The translations under genes were made by a program, and so were the position numbers. Source: Ditylenchus dipsaci (lineage: Eukaryota; Nematoda; Chromadorea; Rhabditida; Anguinidae). From it: 64,000 nt of DNA. The stretch spans positions 1-64,000 of the forward strand of contig SADC01000596.1 of the NCBI GenBank assembly GCA_004194705.1. The letters are read 5' to 3'. Below, in pieces: positions 63,928 through 64,000 of the stretch. The notes under the pieces were generated by a model that was given only the letters and a program-made list of their open reading frames with translations, ran no database searches and had not been told where the DNA came from. Positions within the stretch are counted from its first letter, which is position 1; each line of letters begins with the position of its first letter.

Positions 63928-64000
63928 TATCTGAACGACAAACTCATTAAAAGACAGATATATCGTACAGACATAAAAAATCAACAAACATTAATGAGGC

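Overview
The window is a piece of nematode nuclear genome. The best evidence for this is a chemoreceptor of the nematode-specific Srt (serpentine receptor class t) family at 46.5-52.7 kb. Supporting signs are 42-50 bp introns ending in TTTTCAG-like acceptors and splice-acceptor sequences directly in front of start codons, as expected for spliced-leader trans-splicing. The species cannot be named from the sequence alone. The DNA is AT-rich, gene-poor and packed with foldback (palindromic) repeats.

Genes, left to right: a BICRA/GLTSCR1-like chromatin-remodelling subunit (+, 10.8-26.1 kb, 14 exons assigned), with two tRNA-Glu genes in its introns; proteasome subunit beta type-3 (-, 31.7-32.4 kb, 4 exons, fully intact); a secreted protein of an unrecognised three-repeat family (+, 35.7-37.1 kb); mitochondrial ribosomal protein S24 (-, 38.6-39.9 kb, 5 exons); the Srt receptor (+, 46.5-52.7 kb); a decayed third member of the secreted family (-, ~54 kb); the second intact-length member (+, 57.8-59.2 kb); a hAT transposase C-terminal fragment (+, 62.8 kb); and a divergent or broken histone H2B (-, 63.6-63.9 kb).

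Most of these genes carry single-base frame breaks, often in homopolymers. Both tRNA-Glu copies also lack one C from CCC runs in their stems. The simplest reading is residual indels in a long-read assembly rather than decay of every gene. PSMB3 is clean, and the Srt gene also has a true in-frame stop.

Repeats by region. 0-10 kb: foldbacks, a ~1.5 kb tandem duplication with GGTCATTTTGGCCC arrays, a CGG-rich element and a Tc1/mariner-like element. BICRA introns: a triple nest of elements and a ~0.8 kb palindrome. 28-34 kb: two pairs of inverted repeats placed around PSMB3. 30 kb: a hAT-type element with an exact 8-bp target duplication. 37-48 kb: many copies of a CCTTGGTCCCCCCTGTT-ended family. 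55-57.5 kb: a ~180 bp satellite and two TA-flanked foldbacks. 59-63 kb: palindromes, tRNA-derived foldbacks and a TTAGTG-type array.

The most interesting pattern is structural. Many elements share a terminal architecture (hAT-type ends with 8-bp duplications, or long inverted arms) but each is filled with its own private short tandem or palindromic repeat. Several other elements are inverted pairs of tRNA-like or B-box-bearing sequence.
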